From Acuticoccus sediminis (GTDB lineage Bacteria; Pseudomonadota; Alphaproteobacteria; Rhizobiales; Amorphaceae): a stretch of DNA of 64,000 nt. Below the pieces are notes generated by a model. The model was given only the letters and a program-made list of their open reading frames with translations. It made no database searches and was not told where the DNA came from. Position 1 is the first letter of the stretch; each line of letters opens with the position of its first letter. The stretch is from NCBI RefSeq assembly GCF_003258595.1, contig NZ_QHHQ01000001.1, forward strand, positions 62,001 through 126,000, read 5' to 3'. Made by a program: the position numbers and the translations under genes. Below are positions 40,217 through 51,899 of the stretch, piece by piece.

Positions 40217-41074
40217 TCAGACGAGGAGCGTGCCTCGGGCGATGACCACCGCCTCGCCCGACAGGCTGACCCGCTTCAGCGCACCGCCCGCGACCTCGGC
40301 CGAGATCGTGATGTCGGAGGCGCGGCCCATCTCGACGCCCTGCCGGATCGCCACGGCGTGGGTGCCGTCGGGCGGCGTCTCGGCGGCGAGCACCATCGCC
40401 GCCAGCGCCACCGCGGCCGAGCCCGTCGCCGGATCCTCCTCGATCCCCGAGAACGGCGCGAACATGCGGGCGCGGTAGCCGTCCGCCCCCTTGGCGACGA
40501 GGTAAAGCGAGCGCGGCGCGTCGCCGAGGACGCCGACGTGCCCGGTCATGAACCGCGCGTCCGCCAGCGCGGCGACGCGGCGCACCGGGATCGCGGTGAA
40601 CCACGGCCCGCTGGTGATCCTGGCCGGTCGGTAGGTGTCGGTGACGATGTCGGCGGGGTCCAGATTGACGAGCCTCGCCAGATCCTCGACCGCGATGTCC
40701 AGCGGCTCCGCGCGCGGCAGGACAGGCGCGTCGAACGTCGCCCGGCGCACGTCGCCACCCGTGATCGTCACGTCGACGCGCCCCGCCGGCAGCGTCAGCG
40801 CGAGCTGGGAGGCCCCGGTCTTGAGCGCCTGCGCGACGGAACCGCCGACGGTCGGATGACCGGCGAAGGGCATTTCGTCGCGCGGGGTGAAGATGCGCGC
40901 GGGAACCGCATCTCCCTGCGGGGCATGGAGGAAGATGGTCTCCGACAGGTTGAATTCAGCGGCGATCGCCTGCATTCGGTCGGTCGAGAGGCCGTCGGCC
41001 TCGTGCACCACGGCAAGCGGGTTCCCGGCGAGCGGCGTTCCGGTGAAGACATCGAGGATTTCATACGGACGCAT
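40217..41074 (-). CDS. PhzF family isomerase
   Basis: A 285-residue diaminopimelate-epimerase-fold protein. Motifs are DVFTGTPLAGNPLAVV at the start, EFNLSETIFL with the catalytic Glu, MPFAGHPTVGG and EEDPATGSAAVAL. PhzF members isomerise dienes, but most chromosomal homologues have no known substrate and this is not evidence for phenazine production since no other phz gene is present. It is divergent from the lytic transglycosylase gene 57 bp away. Confidence 0.92.
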   Translation of the reverse strand: MRPYEILDVFTGTPLAGNPLAVVHEADGLSTDRMQAIAAEFNLSETIFLHAPQGDAVPARIFTPRDEMPFAGHPTVGGSVAQALKTGASQLALTLPAGRVDVTITGGDVRRATFDAPVLPRAEPLDIAVEDLARLVNLDPADIVTDTYRPARITSGPWFTAIPVRRVAALADARFMTGHVGVLGDAPRSLYLVAKGADGYRARMFAPFSGIEEDPATGSAAVALAAMVLAAETPPDGTHAVAIRQGVEMGRASDITISAEVAGGALKRVSLSGEAVVIARGTLLV

Positions 41075-41131
41075 ATTCGTTCCCTGGTCAATTTCGTTAT
41101 TCCTTTAGCACCCCACTCGCGGAGAGCTTCG

Positions 41132-41935
41132 ATGATCCGGACGACCCTCGCAGTTGTGATGAGCCTCGGAGTCGCCAGCACGGCCCTCGCGGCGCAGTGC
41201 GGCAACGGACCCTCCGGGTTCAATGCCTGGCTCGCCGATTTCAAGGTGGAAGCGGTGCAGCGGGGGATCCGCAAATCGGCGGTGGACCGTTCGCTGAACG
41301 GGGTCACCTACTCGAAGCGGGTCATCGGCTACGACCGGAACCAGAAGTCGTTCAAGCTCTCGTTCGACCAGTTCTGGGCGCGCCGGGTGAACAACGCGAT
41401 GATCAACCGCGCCCGCTCCTACATCAGCAACAACCGCCGCATGATGGACCGGATCGAGAAGCGCTACGGCGTGCCGCCGGCGATCGTCGTCTCGGTCTGG
41501 GCGCTGGAGACCGGCTTCGGCGCCAACAACGGCAACCTGCCGATCATGCAGTCCCTGGCGACGCTCGCCTACGACTGCCGCCGCTCCGACTTCTTCACGC
41601 GCGAGCTTCTGGCCGCGCTGCAGATCGTCGACCGCGGCGACATGCGCCCCGAGCAGATGCGCGGCGCGTGGGCCGGCGAGATCGGCCAGACACAGTTTCT
41701 CGCCGAACGCTACGTGAACTACGCGGTGGACTTCGACGGTGACGGGCGGCGCGACCTGATGCGCTCGGTGCCGGACGTCCTCGCCTCGACCGCGAACTGG
41801 TTCGCGCAGAACGGCTGGCAGCGCGGGCAGCCCTGGGGGCCGGGGACGGCGAACTACAACGTGATCGGCAAGTGGAACCGCGCCGACGTCTACAAGCGCA
41901 CCATCGCGAAGCTCGCCGAAGAGATCGCGCGGTGA
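41132..41935 (+). CDS. Lytic murein transglycosylase (MltB/SLT_2 type)
   Basis: A 267-residue exported protein with signal peptide MIRTTLAVVMSLGVASTALA. The SLT_2 domain has the catalytic Glu in VSVWALETGFGANNG, then AGEIGQTQFLAERYVNYAVDFDGDG in part, where the family usually shows GxxGxxQF. It cleaves the glycan backbone of peptidoglycan in the periplasm, forming 1,6-anhydro ends. There is no C-terminal peptidoglycan-binding domain. A GGAGAG box precedes the ATG. It overlaps the next gene by 4 bases (GTGA). Confidence 0.93.
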   Translation: MIRTTLAVVMSLGVASTALAAQCGNGPSGFNAWLADFKVEAVQRGIRKSAVDRSLNGVTYSKRVIGYDRNQKSFKLSFDQFWARRVNNAMINRARSYISNNRRMMDRIEKRYGVPPAIVVSVWALETGFGANNGNLPIMQSLATLAYDCRRSDFFTRELLAALQIVDRGDMRPEQMRGAWAGEIGQTQFLAERYVNYAVDFDGDGRRDLMRSVPDVLASTANWFAQNGWQRGQPWGPGTANYNVIGKWNRADVYKRTIAKLAEEIAR

Positions 41936-42627
41936 CCCTGCCCCGCCGGTCGCTGCGGCGCACGGCGGGCAAGGCGGCCTCCGCCGCCCTCGTCGGCGGC
42001 GCGGCGATGCTCGCCGCCGCCATGGTGTCGCCGGCGGGCGCGCAACCGTGCCTCTGCCTCACCTGCGTGCTCGGTACCGGAGAGGCGTTCCGGGCCGGCA
42101 GCGTCTCGATGATGCCGGCCATCGCACCCAACGCGTGCCTGGTGGTGAGCACCACCGCCCTCGCGCCCGGGGACATCGAGCCCGGCGACATCGTCGCCTA
42201 CCGCCGCGGCGGGACGGACCCGACGCTCTACCTGACGCGCATCGTGGCGACCGGCGGCCAGACCGTCCGGCTCCGGGGCGGCCGCGTCAGCATCGACGGC
42301 ACGGCGGTGAAGACCGAGGACATCGCCCCGCTGGTCTCCCCCCACGTCGTCGCCGCGGAACGGTGCCCCCTGCCCGAGGGCGACGCATGCCGCGTGCGGC
42401 GACTGCGCGAGACGCTGCCGAACGGCGCCTCCTACGAGGTGCTCGACCTCCTGGTGGGCGGGATGTTCGACGACACGCCGGCGATCGAGGTGCCGGAGGG
42501 GCAGTTCTTCGGCCTCGCCGACAACCGCGACAACGGCATCGACAGCCGGATGCAGAACGGCGGCCCCGGCTTCATCACCCTCGAGGAGATCGTCGGTCGC
42601 GTCACGCCTGCGAGCGCCGTCAAGTAG
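41932..42627 (+). CDS. Signal peptidase I-like (S26) protein lacking the usual catalytic lysine
   Basis: A 231-residue protein starting at a GTG coupled to the transglycosylase stop. Ser59 in AGSVSMMPAI matches the LepB nucleophile box, and LADNRDNGIDSR matches the late GDNRDNSxDSR box. In LepB the general base Lys lies in YIKRAVG; here the aligned stretch is YLTRIVATGG, with Thr102 in its place. The N-terminus looks like a cleavable signal peptide (AAAMVSPAGAQ) followed by three Cys, instead of LepB membrane anchors. It may be an inactive or specialised periplasmic relative. A bona fide lepB is expected elsewhere in the genome. Confidence 0.8.
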   Translation: MTLPRRSLRRTAGKAASAALVGGAAMLAAAMVSPAGAQPCLCLTCVLGTGEAFRAGSVSMMPAIAPNACLVVSTTALAPGDIEPGDIVAYRRGGTDPTLYLTRIVATGGQTVRLRGGRVSIDGTAVKTEDIAPLVSPHVVAAERCPLPEGDACRVRRLRETLPNGASYEVLDLLVGGMFDDTPAIEVPEGQFFGLADNRDNGIDSRMQNGGPGFITLEEIVGRVTPASAVK

Positions 42628-42657
42628 CCGCGACGGGGGCGGGAGCGCCGGCCCGTA

Positions 42658-44733
42658 TCAGCGGGAGGCCGGCGCGTGCTCGGCGTGGAAGTGGTCGTAG
42701 ACGCGCTTCGCGACGCTCTCGGAGATGCCGTCGACCGCGACGAGGTCGTCGATCCCCGCCTTCGCCACGGCCTTCGCGGTCCCGAAGTGCTTCAGCAGCG
42801 CGCGCTTGCGGGCGGAGCCGATGCCGGGGATGTCGTCCAGCGGGTTCGCCGTCAGAGCCTTCTTGCGTTTGGCGCGGTGGGCGCCGATCGCGAACCGGTG
42901 CGCCTCGTCCCGCAGGCGCTGGATGAAGTAGAGCACCGGGTCACGCGGCGGCAGACGGAACGGCTGCTGGCCCCGGATGTGGAACTCCTCGCGACCCGCG
43001 TCGCGGTCGACGCCCTTGGCGACTCCCACCAGCGGGACGTCGGTGATGCCGAGCTCGCCCAGCACCGCGTGCGCCGCGGCGAGCTGGCCCGCCCCGCCGT
43101 CGATCAGGACGAGGTCGGGCCACGGGCCGAGGCTCTCGTCGTCCACCGTCTCGTGGCCGGCAGTCTCGCCGTCCGGCGCCTCGCGGCTCCCGGCCGGCTC
43201 CTCCCGCGGCGCCTCCTTGAGGAGGCGCGAGAAGCGGCGGGTCAGCACCTCGCGCATCATGCCGAAGTCGTCGCCCGGGGTGATCTCCTCGGACTTGATG
43301 TTGAACTTCCTGTAGTGCGGCTTGGAGAAGCCCTCCGGCCCGGCGACGATCATCCCGCCGACCGCGTTGGTGCCCATGATGTGCGAGTTGTCGTAGACCT
43401 CGACGCGGCGCGGCGGGTGCTCCAGCCCGAACGTCTCGCCGAGGCCGGCGAGGAGCTTGCTCTGGCTCGACTTGTCGGCGAGGCGCCGGCCGAGCGCCTC
43501 GCGCGCGTTGGCGAGCGCGTGCTCGACAAGCTCGCGCTTGGCGCCGCGCTGCGGCACCGCCACCTCCACCTTCCGCCCGGCCCGCTCGGTGAAGGCCATC
43601 GCCAGCAGGTCGCGGTCCGGCACCTCGTGGGACAGGAAGATCGCCCGGGGGACGGGCTTGTCGTCGTAGAACTGGGCGACGAACGCCTCCAGCACATCTG
43701 CCGCCTCGAGCCCCTCGTCACGCGGGTAGTAGGCGCGGTTGCCCCAGTTCTGTCCGGTGCGGAAGAAGAAGACCTGCACGCACGTCTCCCCGCCCTCCTG
43801 ATGGACGGCGAAGACGTCGGCCTCCTCGACCCCTTGCGTGTTGATGCCCTGGTGGCTGTCGACGTGGCTGAGGGCTGCGAGACGGTCGCGGATGCGGGCG
43901 GCGCGCTCGAACTCCAGCGCCTCGGCGGCGGCTTCCATCTCCGCGCCCAGCCGCTTGCGAATGGACTGGCTCTTGCCGGAGAGGAACGCCTTGGCCTCGC
44001 CGACCAGCGCGCCATAGTCCTCGAGGCCGATCTCCCTGGTGCAGGGCGCCGAGCAGCGCTTGATCTGGTAGAGCAGGCACGGCCTCGTCCGCTGCTCGTA
44101 TACCGCGTCGGTGCAGGAGCGGATCAGGAAGGCCTTCTGCAGCGCATTGATCGTCCGGTCGACCGCGCCGGCGGAGGCGAACGGGCCGTAATAGTCGCCC
44201 TTTCGCGAGTGCGCGCCGCGGTGCTTGATGATCTGCGGCGCCTCGTGGTCACCGGTCAGCAGGATGTAGGGGAACGACTTGTCGTCCCGCAGCAGCACGT
44301 TGTAGCGCGGGCGGAACCGCTTGATGAGGTTCGCCTCGAGGAGCAGTGCCTCGGTCTCGGTGTTGGTGGTGACGAACTCCATCGCGACGGTGCGATTGAC
44401 CATCGACATCAGCCGCGAGGAGAGGCCCGTCGGCCGGGAATAGCTGACGACGCGCTTCTTCAGGCTCCGCGCCTTGCCGACGTAGAGGACATCGCCGTTG
44501 TCGTCGAGCATGCGGTAGACGCCCGGCCCGTTGGGCAGGCGCTTCACCGTCTCGGCGATCAGCTCGAAGCCGGTCTTCTGGATCTGCGTGCGGCGGAAGC
44601 GGACTTCCTCCGGACCGCCGGCCGCGCGGCGCTCGCTGCCGGACTGCGGCACATTGCGCACCCGCGTCGGCAGGTCGACCTCGACCAGCGCGTCGGTGAA
44701 GGCCTCGGAAGTGTCCAGGTCCGTATCGCTCAT
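42658..44733 (-). CDS. uvrC: Excinuclease ABC subunit C
   Basis: A 691-residue nuclease of nucleotide excision repair. Domains in order: GIY-YIG-like endonuclease (about 65-150, [20 protein letters not shown]), a Cys-containing region with CSAPCTREI, a UVR motif near 270, an RNase H-like nuclease ([20 protein letters not shown] and [11 protein letters not shown]) and a C-terminal helix-hairpin-helix pair ([17 protein letters not shown]). An acidic insert lies near 525-555. The ATG at 44733 overlaps the upstream ybaK-like stop by 4 bases. The N-terminus carries about 50 extra residues before the first domain. Confidence 0.96.
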   Translation of the reverse strand: MSDTDLDTSEAFTDALVEVDLPTRVRNVPQSGSERRAAGGPEEVRFRRTQIQKTGFELIAETVKRLPNGPGVYRMLDDNGDVLYVGKARSLKKRVVSYSRPTGLSSRLMSMVNRTVAMEFVTTNTETEALLLEANLIKRFRPRYNVLLRDDKSFPYILLTGDHEAPQIIKHRGAHSRKGDYYGPFASAGAVDRTINALQKAFLIRSCTDAVYEQRTRPCLLYQIKRCSAPCTREIGLEDYGALVGEAKAFLSGKSQSIRKRLGAEMEAAAEALEFERAARIRDRLAALSHVDSHQGINTQGVEEADVFAVHQEGGETCVQVFFFRTGQNWGNRAYYPRDEGLEAADVLEAFVAQFYDDKPVPRAIFLSHEVPDRDLLAMAFTERAGRKVEVAVPQRGAKRELVEHALANAREALGRRLADKSSQSKLLAGLGETFGLEHPPRRVEVYDNSHIMGTNAVGGMIVAGPEGFSKPHYRKFNIKSEEITPGDDFGMMREVLTRRFSRLLKEAPREEPAGSREAPDGETAGHETVDDESLGPWPDLVLIDGGAGQLAAAHAVLGELGITDVPLVGVAKGVDRDAGREEFHIRGQQPFRLPPRDPVLYFIQRLRDEAHRFAIGAHRAKRKKALTANPLDDIPGIGSARKRALLKHFGTAKAVAKAGIDDLVAVDGISESVAKRVYDHFHAEHAPASR

Positions 44734-45242
44734 TCGCCCGCCTTCACGGAGACGACCTCGGCCCCGATCGCGTCGCGCAGCATGGCCGGGGCGACGGAGA
44801 AGACGCTGTCCGGCCGGCCCGCGGCGCACCATACCACGTCGTGCGCGAGCAGCGCCTCGTCCATCACGACGGGGAGCGCGGTCAGGTGGCCGATCGGGGC
44901 GACGCCGCCGATGGCGAAGCCGGTGACGTCGCGCACGCGGCGGGCGTCGCAACGGGCAAGCTCGCGTCCCGTGCGGGCGCTGACGGCGGGAAGGTCCGCA
45001 TTGTGCGCGCCGGAGACGAGGACCAGCACGAGGCCGTCTCCGTTCGCGAACACGAGGGACTTCACGATCTGCGCCACGTCGCAGCCGCAGGCGGCGGCCG
45101 CATCCGCGGCGGTGCGCGTCGAGGCGTCCATGCGGCGGATCTCGATATCGAGCCCGAGGCGCTCGGCGTCTGCGGCGACACGGTCGATGGACGCCTTCGG
45201 GGCGGACGAGGCGTCGGACGTCGGATTGGCAGTTTCGCTCAT
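44730..45242 (-). CDS. YbaK/EbsC family aminoacyl-tRNA deacylase
   Basis: A 170-residue trans-editing domain protein. Family marks are [14 protein letters not shown] with the conserved Lys, the Cys/Asp-containing [22 protein letters not shown] and PVVMDEALL. Relatives hydrolyse mischarged tRNA, such as Cys-tRNA(Pro). It overlaps uvrC (ATGA), so the two are co-translated; the functional reason is not evident. Confidence 0.9.
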   Translation of the reverse strand: MSETANPTSDASSAPKASIDRVAADAERLGLDIEIRRMDASTRTAADAAAACGCDVAQIVKSLVFANGDGLVLVLVSGAHNADLPAVSARTGRELARCDARRVRDVTGFAIGGVAPIGHLTALPVVMDEALLAHDVVWCAAGRPDSVFSVAPAMLRDAIGAEVVSVKAGE

Positions 45243-45361
45243 GGCCCCAATCTGGCGTCCCGCCGGCCACCCTGCAATCGCCGCGAGCGGTGAAGTGCGG
45301 AACGATCACCGCTGATCCGACTTTTCAAGCCAACGTGAAGTGACGGCCCGAAGGAGCATCC

Positions 45362-46141
45362 ATGGACCTCAGGATCGACGGCAGGTCGGCGCTGGTGACC
45401 GGCGGAAGCGGCGGCATCGGCTCGGCGGCGGCGCAGATGCTGGCCGAAGCCGGCGTGACGGTCTGGCTGAGCGATATCGACAAGAAGGCCGTGACGGCGG
45501 CGGCTAAGGCCATCGGCGCGACGCCCGTCGCGGCGGACCTCTCGACGACCGGAGGGGCGGCGGCGCTCCACGAGGCGACCGGCCCGGTGGACATCCTCGT
45601 TCACGCCGCCGGCGTCACCGGGGCCAAGGGCGACCCGCTGCGGATGACCGACGACGACTGGGACGAGGTGCACCAGATCGACTTCATGTCCGCCGTGCGT
45701 GTCGCCCGTCTGTACGGCCCGGCGATGATCGACAAGGGCTGGGGCCGGATGGTCTTCGTCACCTCGGAGAACGCCGCCCAGCCCTACCCGGACGAGACGG
45801 TCTACAACGTCGCCAAGATCGGCCTCGCCAGCTTCGCCAAGTCGATCGCGATGGCGCACGCGGGCAAGGGCCTCCTCGCCAACTGCGTGGCGCCGGCGTT
45901 CATCGAGACGCCGATGACCGACGGGATGATGGAGAAGGAGGCGCAAAAGCGCGGCGTCGGCAAGGATGAGGCGATCGAGGCCTTCCTCGACGAGCAGAGA
46001 CCCTACCTTGGATTGAAGCGCCGGGGCCGACCGGAAGAAGTGGCGCCGGTGATCGCGCTGCTCTGCTCGGAGCTGGCAAGCTTTGTTTCCGGAGCCAACT
46101 GGCGGGTGGACGGCGGTTCAGTCGGTAGCATCGAAATATAA
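45362..46141 (+). CDS. SDR family oxidoreductase
   Basis: A 259-residue classical SDR. It has TGGSGGIGSAAAQ for the cofactor, VDILVHAAG, an active-site block FVTSENAAQ and YNVAK. The usual Ser before the Tyr is present within TSEN. An Asp after strand two (LSDIDKK) suggests NAD(H) preference. The C-terminal FVSGANWRVDGGSVGSI is typical. The substrate is unknown; it stands alone, divergent from the ybaK-uvrC pair. Confidence 0.88.
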   Translation: MDLRIDGRSALVTGGSGGIGSAAAQMLAEAGVTVWLSDIDKKAVTAAAKAIGATPVAADLSTTGGAAALHEATGPVDILVHAAGVTGAKGDPLRMTDDDWDEVHQIDFMSAVRVARLYGPAMIDKGWGRMVFVTSENAAQPYPDETVYNVAKIGLASFAKSIAMAHAGKGLLANCVAPAFIETPMTDGMMEKEAQKRGVGKDEAIEAFLDEQRPYLGLKRRGRPEEVAPVIALLCSELASFVSGANWRVDGGSVGSIEI

Positions 46142-46247
46142 TCGGGTGCCATCAAACACACACCAAATACAATCTATGATTGACATTTGGCGCCTCTTTT
46201 TGTTTTCTGGTGTCACACGGTGACTGCAACAAAAGGCGGATGATCCG

Positions 46248-46475
46248 ATGATGGCTGAGAATATCGAGCGGCACGAAAAATTCCGGGACGCCGCCGTCCG
46301 GCGCGTCCGCAACGTGGAGACGACGCTGCGCCGCATCCGCAATCTCTCCAATCCGAATTCCTACGCCTACACGGAGGAGGAGATCGAGCGGATCTTCAGC
46401 CACCTGCAGACCGTGCTGGACAGCACGCGCGAAAGCTTCATCCGCCCGCTCGACCGCGGCGAATTCAGGTTCTGA
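46248..46475 (+). CDS. Small soluble helical protein, unknown
   Basis: A 75-residue charged protein, rich in Arg and Glu, predicted helical (RRVRNVETTLRRIRNLSN and EEEIERIFSHLQTVL). There is no membrane segment or known motif. It starts ATGATGGCT after AAAGGCGGATGAT and is followed at once by a strong hairpin, which supports a real, separately transcribed gene. I do not recognise a family. Confidence 0.7.
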   Translation: MMAENIERHEKFRDAAVRRVRNVETTLRRIRNLSNPNSYAYTEEEIERIFSHLQTVLDSTRESFIRPLDRGEFRF

Positions 46476-46982
46476 ACCGCAGCCGGGCGCGGCGGCCCCG
46501 CCGCGCCCGGCTGCAATACCGACGTCGCCGGGCGGCACCCAGCGGCCCGGACGGGCAAGTCGCCCGCCGCCCGCGCCACACCCACGACCCTGGCTACAGC
46601 CTTCGAGCGGGCGACGATTCACCCGATGGCTCCGCGCGCCGGACAGCCCCGGGCACAGTCGCCCCCGATGCACGGCCGGCACCGGGGCTGCGACCTCCGC
46701 TCATCACGTGATCCGCCGACGCATGGTTACGCGCGGCAGGAATTCAAGTGCCGGAGCGGCAGCGGAACGAGCAGGAACGTGCTCGAGCCGCTCGGCCGCG
46801 CACGATCGGTCCGCCGCGACGCGTCGCTCACGTGTCGCGACGTCTCGAAAACGCCAGGGAAACCAAGGCTTATCCTTGAGTTGGCCGAAAAATCGCGGGG
46901 CGATCAGGCCTGCTGTGACCGTCATCACAACGCCCGCTCCGGGCACCTCCCATCTTCCGGTTACGGATCGGAGGAACATCGT
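46476..46982. other. Intergenic region between two small genes, 507 bp
   Basis: Holds the hairpin above at its left end. Beyond it I see no convincing gene: open frames here have poor codon choice and no ribosome-binding sites. A small RNA or long 5' leader for the gene at 46983 is possible. Confidence 0.4.
46479..46514 (+). terminator. Strong hairpin after the 75-residue gene
   Basis: A perfect 17-bp stem, GCAGCCGGGCGCGGCGG at 46479-46495 pairing with 46498-46514, starting 4 bases after the stop. No T tract follows, so it could be a terminator or a 3'-end stabiliser. Confidence 0.55.
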
Positions 46983-47216
46983 ATGAAGACGCTCATCGCT
47001 GCCATCGTCGCCATGGCCATCAGCCTGATGGCCGTGGTCGCACAAGTCGCCGCGTATGCGGCGCCGCTCCCGTCGCAGGGCATCATGTCGGCTTTCGCGA
47101 AGGCCACCAGCATCGCCCAGGCCGACCGCCGCGCCCTCGCGGCAGACGCGGCCATCGCTCTCGGCGCGCACGACCTCGGCCTCGTCTTCACCGCCAGCGC
47201 CGCGGGCGTGAAGTAA
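46983..47216 (+). CDS. Small exported Ala-rich protein, unknown
   Basis: A 77-residue product with a signal peptide (MKTLIAAIVAMAISLMAVVAQ, cleavage probably near AYA-AP) leaving a mature part of about 49 residues, rich in Ala. It has a GGAGGA box 7 bases before the ATG. No domain is recognised. It is followed by a terminator region and converges with the coiled-coil gene. Confidence 0.7.
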   Translation: MKTLIAAIVAMAISLMAVVAQVAAYAAPLPSQGIMSAFAKATSIAQADRRALAADAAIALGAHDLGLVFTASAAGVK

Positions 47217-47305
47217 GAGACGGCGTGAGCCACGCCGGCTCGCGCCCCCTGACGACCGGCGCCTTCGAGGCCGCCGGCGATGCGGGCCGCCGCCCGCGCA
47301 CGAAA

Positions 47306-47325
47306 AAGCCCCCTTGCGGGGGCTT
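47306..47325 (-). terminator. Rho-independent terminator of the coiled-coil gene
   Basis: Stem AAGCCCCC (47306-47313) pairs with GGGGGCTT (47318-47325) around TTGC. The A run to its left gives a T run on the minus strand. Confidence 0.8.
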
Positions 47326-47391
47326 GCCCCGGCAGAGCCGCTCTCGCGCTCCGGCGGTCGCCGGCAACGGCGCACCGGAGACGTCCCGTCG

Positions 47392-48912
47392 TTACTGCGC
47401 GGTCTCGGGCTTGGCCTCGTCCGACTCACGGACCTCGGTCTCGAGAGTCGCGATCTCCTTGCGCAGCTGCTCGATCCGCGAACGCCACTCCTCGGCCGAC
47501 TTCTCCAGCGTCCCGATCTCGGCCTGCAGACCGTCGCGCCTGGCCCCCAGCTCCTCCATGTCGGTAACGTCGGACTGCAGCGACGCGAGCTGGTCCATCC
47601 CCTTGGCAATCTCGTCGAGCAGCGACGAACGGTCCGATTCGAGCGACGAAATGGCGCTGCTCAGCTCCTCGCGCCGGCTCGTCAGCGACGAAAGGGTCTC
47701 CTCCTCCGCGGCCTGATCGTTCTTCAGCGCCTCCAGCGCATCGTCGAGCTCGGAGCGCGTGCCGGTGAGGTCGCTGACGACCTTCTCCATGGTCTCGCGC
47801 TGCGTCGAAAGCTCCGATACCTCGGACTGGAGCGCCTCCTGCGCCTTGCGCGCGTCGGCGAGGGACGCCTCGACGTCGCCCACCTGGGTGTTGAGATCGG
47901 CGAGGCGCGCTTCCATCTCGTCGGCGCTTCCGGCCGCTTCCTCGCGCTCCTCGGTCAGCGCGGTGACGGTGGTGCGGAGCATCTCGACCTGCTTCGTCAG
48001 ATCGGCCTCGGAGGATTCGAGGTCGGCGAGGGCCTTCTCGGCGGCCTCCTGCGAGGACTTGGCGTCGCTCACCAGGGCGGTCGTCGACTCCAGGCTGTCG
48101 TTGGCGGCCTCGAGGTCGCTGCGGACGTTCTCCAGCTCGCCGAGCGAGGCCTTGCGCTGGTCGCCGAGGTCGGCGATCTCGGCCCGCAGCGCCTCGGCGT
48201 CGGCCCGTGCCTCGTCCAGCTCTTCGACGACGGCGTCACGGGACGCGATCGCCTTTTCGGCTTCGTCCTGGACGGAGGCGAGGTCGCTCTTGGCGCTCTC
48301 GATGTCGGCGGTCAGGCCGTCATGCTCGGCGGTCGCCGCCTCGATCTCCTTTTTCAGCGCCGCGAGGTCCTCCTTCGCGGCTTCGACGTCGGACGTCGCC
48401 TTGTCCCGCGCCTCGGTCGTCTCGGCGGCCTCGGTTTCCAGCGCCGTGAGGCTGTCCTTCATCGCGGAGACCTTCGCGGTCACGTCCTCGAGCGCGCCGT
48501 CGGCGGTAGTCGCCGCGCTCTGCGCCCGCTCCAGCTGGCTGGTCAGCTTGTCGATGGTGGCCGCCAGCTCCTGCTGCCGGGCCTCGCGTTCGGCGAGCGT
48601 CGTCTCGGCGTCGCCGATGTTGCTCGTCAGAGTCTCCTGCTGCGCGGTCAGCTCGGAGACGGTGGAGGCGAGCGTGTCACGCTCCTTGCCGGCCGCCTCG
48701 ATCGCCGCCTTCACTTCGGCGAGCGCGCCGGACTCGGACCGCAGCGCCTCGAGGTCCGAGGTGAGCCGGGACTGCTCGGTCTCGGCATTGCTCCGCGCGG
48801 AGGCGAGCTCCGCCTTCAATTCCTCGGTCTGGTTCCAGTAGTAGATGCCGGCACCAAGGCTCACAATCGTGATGAGAATGAGAACGACGACGGCAGGGCT
48901 GCGGACGGTCAT
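47392..48912 (-). CDS. Membrane-anchored long coiled-coil protein, unknown
   Basis: A 506-residue protein. One N-terminal membrane helix (VVVLILITIVSLGAGIYYW) is followed by nearly unbroken heptad-rich coiled coil from about residue 28 to 500, rich in Glu, Ala, Leu, Ser and Thr and without Pro, Cys or a globular motif. By polarity the coil could lie in the periplasm. It resembles structural or tethering proteins only in composition. It is divergent from the RTX-nucleotidase gene (243 bp between them), which raises the idea of a shared surface function. Confidence 0.85.
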   Translation of the reverse strand: MTVRSPAVVVLILITIVSLGAGIYYWNQTEELKAELASARSNAETEQSRLTSDLEALRSESGALAEVKAAIEAAGKERDTLASTVSELTAQQETLTSNIGDAETTLAEREARQQELAATIDKLTSQLERAQSAATTADGALEDVTAKVSAMKDSLTALETEAAETTEARDKATSDVEAAKEDLAALKKEIEAATAEHDGLTADIESAKSDLASVQDEAEKAIASRDAVVEELDEARADAEALRAEIADLGDQRKASLGELENVRSDLEAANDSLESTTALVSDAKSSQEAAEKALADLESSEADLTKQVEMLRTTVTALTEEREEAAGSADEMEARLADLNTQVGDVEASLADARKAQEALQSEVSELSTQRETMEKVVSDLTGTRSELDDALEALKNDQAAEEETLSSLTSRREELSSAISSLESDRSSLLDEIAKGMDQLASLQSDVTDMEELGARRDGLQAEIGTLEKSAEEWRSRIEQLRKEIATLETEVRESDEAKPETAQ

Positions 48913-49155
48913 ACGAGAGAGCTCCTTTCGGCCAGCATGATTCGGTTATCGACCACGATGGAACATCTTGTCGATCCGTCTGCCCATATGATTCTCACAT
49001 AGAGAACAGATGTCGGTCTCGCGGCTTTCAACCCAGAGTATCCCGCCGGTTGTACTGCCTCGTATTTCATCAACCTGTCATTCAACCGTAGTCCGCGTGT
49101 CAAACACCGCCGGTACCCGAGCCTGCCGAACCAATTCGTTTTGCGGGAGCGCGCG

Positions 49156-51750
<2,595 letters not shown>

Positions 51751-51777
51751 GACCGGCCGGCGGATATCGCGGCGCGA

Positions 51778-51800
51778 GGGGGGCTCCGGCCCCCCTTTTT
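51778..51800 (+). terminator. Rho-independent terminator after the RTX-nucleotidase gene
   Basis: Six G at 51778-51783 pair with six C at 51790-51795 around CTCCGG, followed by TTTTT. Confidence 0.9.
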
Positions 51801-51899
51801 CATGCGGTGCCCGGCGAGCGCGTCGTTAACCACGGTGCTGCTAGCACAGCCCGGAAAAGCATGATGAAACTCATGCAGATGCAAACGAGGAAGGCTCGC

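Noticed and set aside
40217-41074. Phenazine biosynthesis locus
   Set aside because: Only a PhzF-fold gene is present; no other phz gene is seen.
38345-41131. Plus-strand frame that appears to fuse the TPR gene region to the lytic transglycosylase
   Set aside because: Only the part from 41132 has a signal peptide, ribosome-binding site and domain. The rest is an out-of-frame shadow of the TPR gene and of the phzF-like gene.
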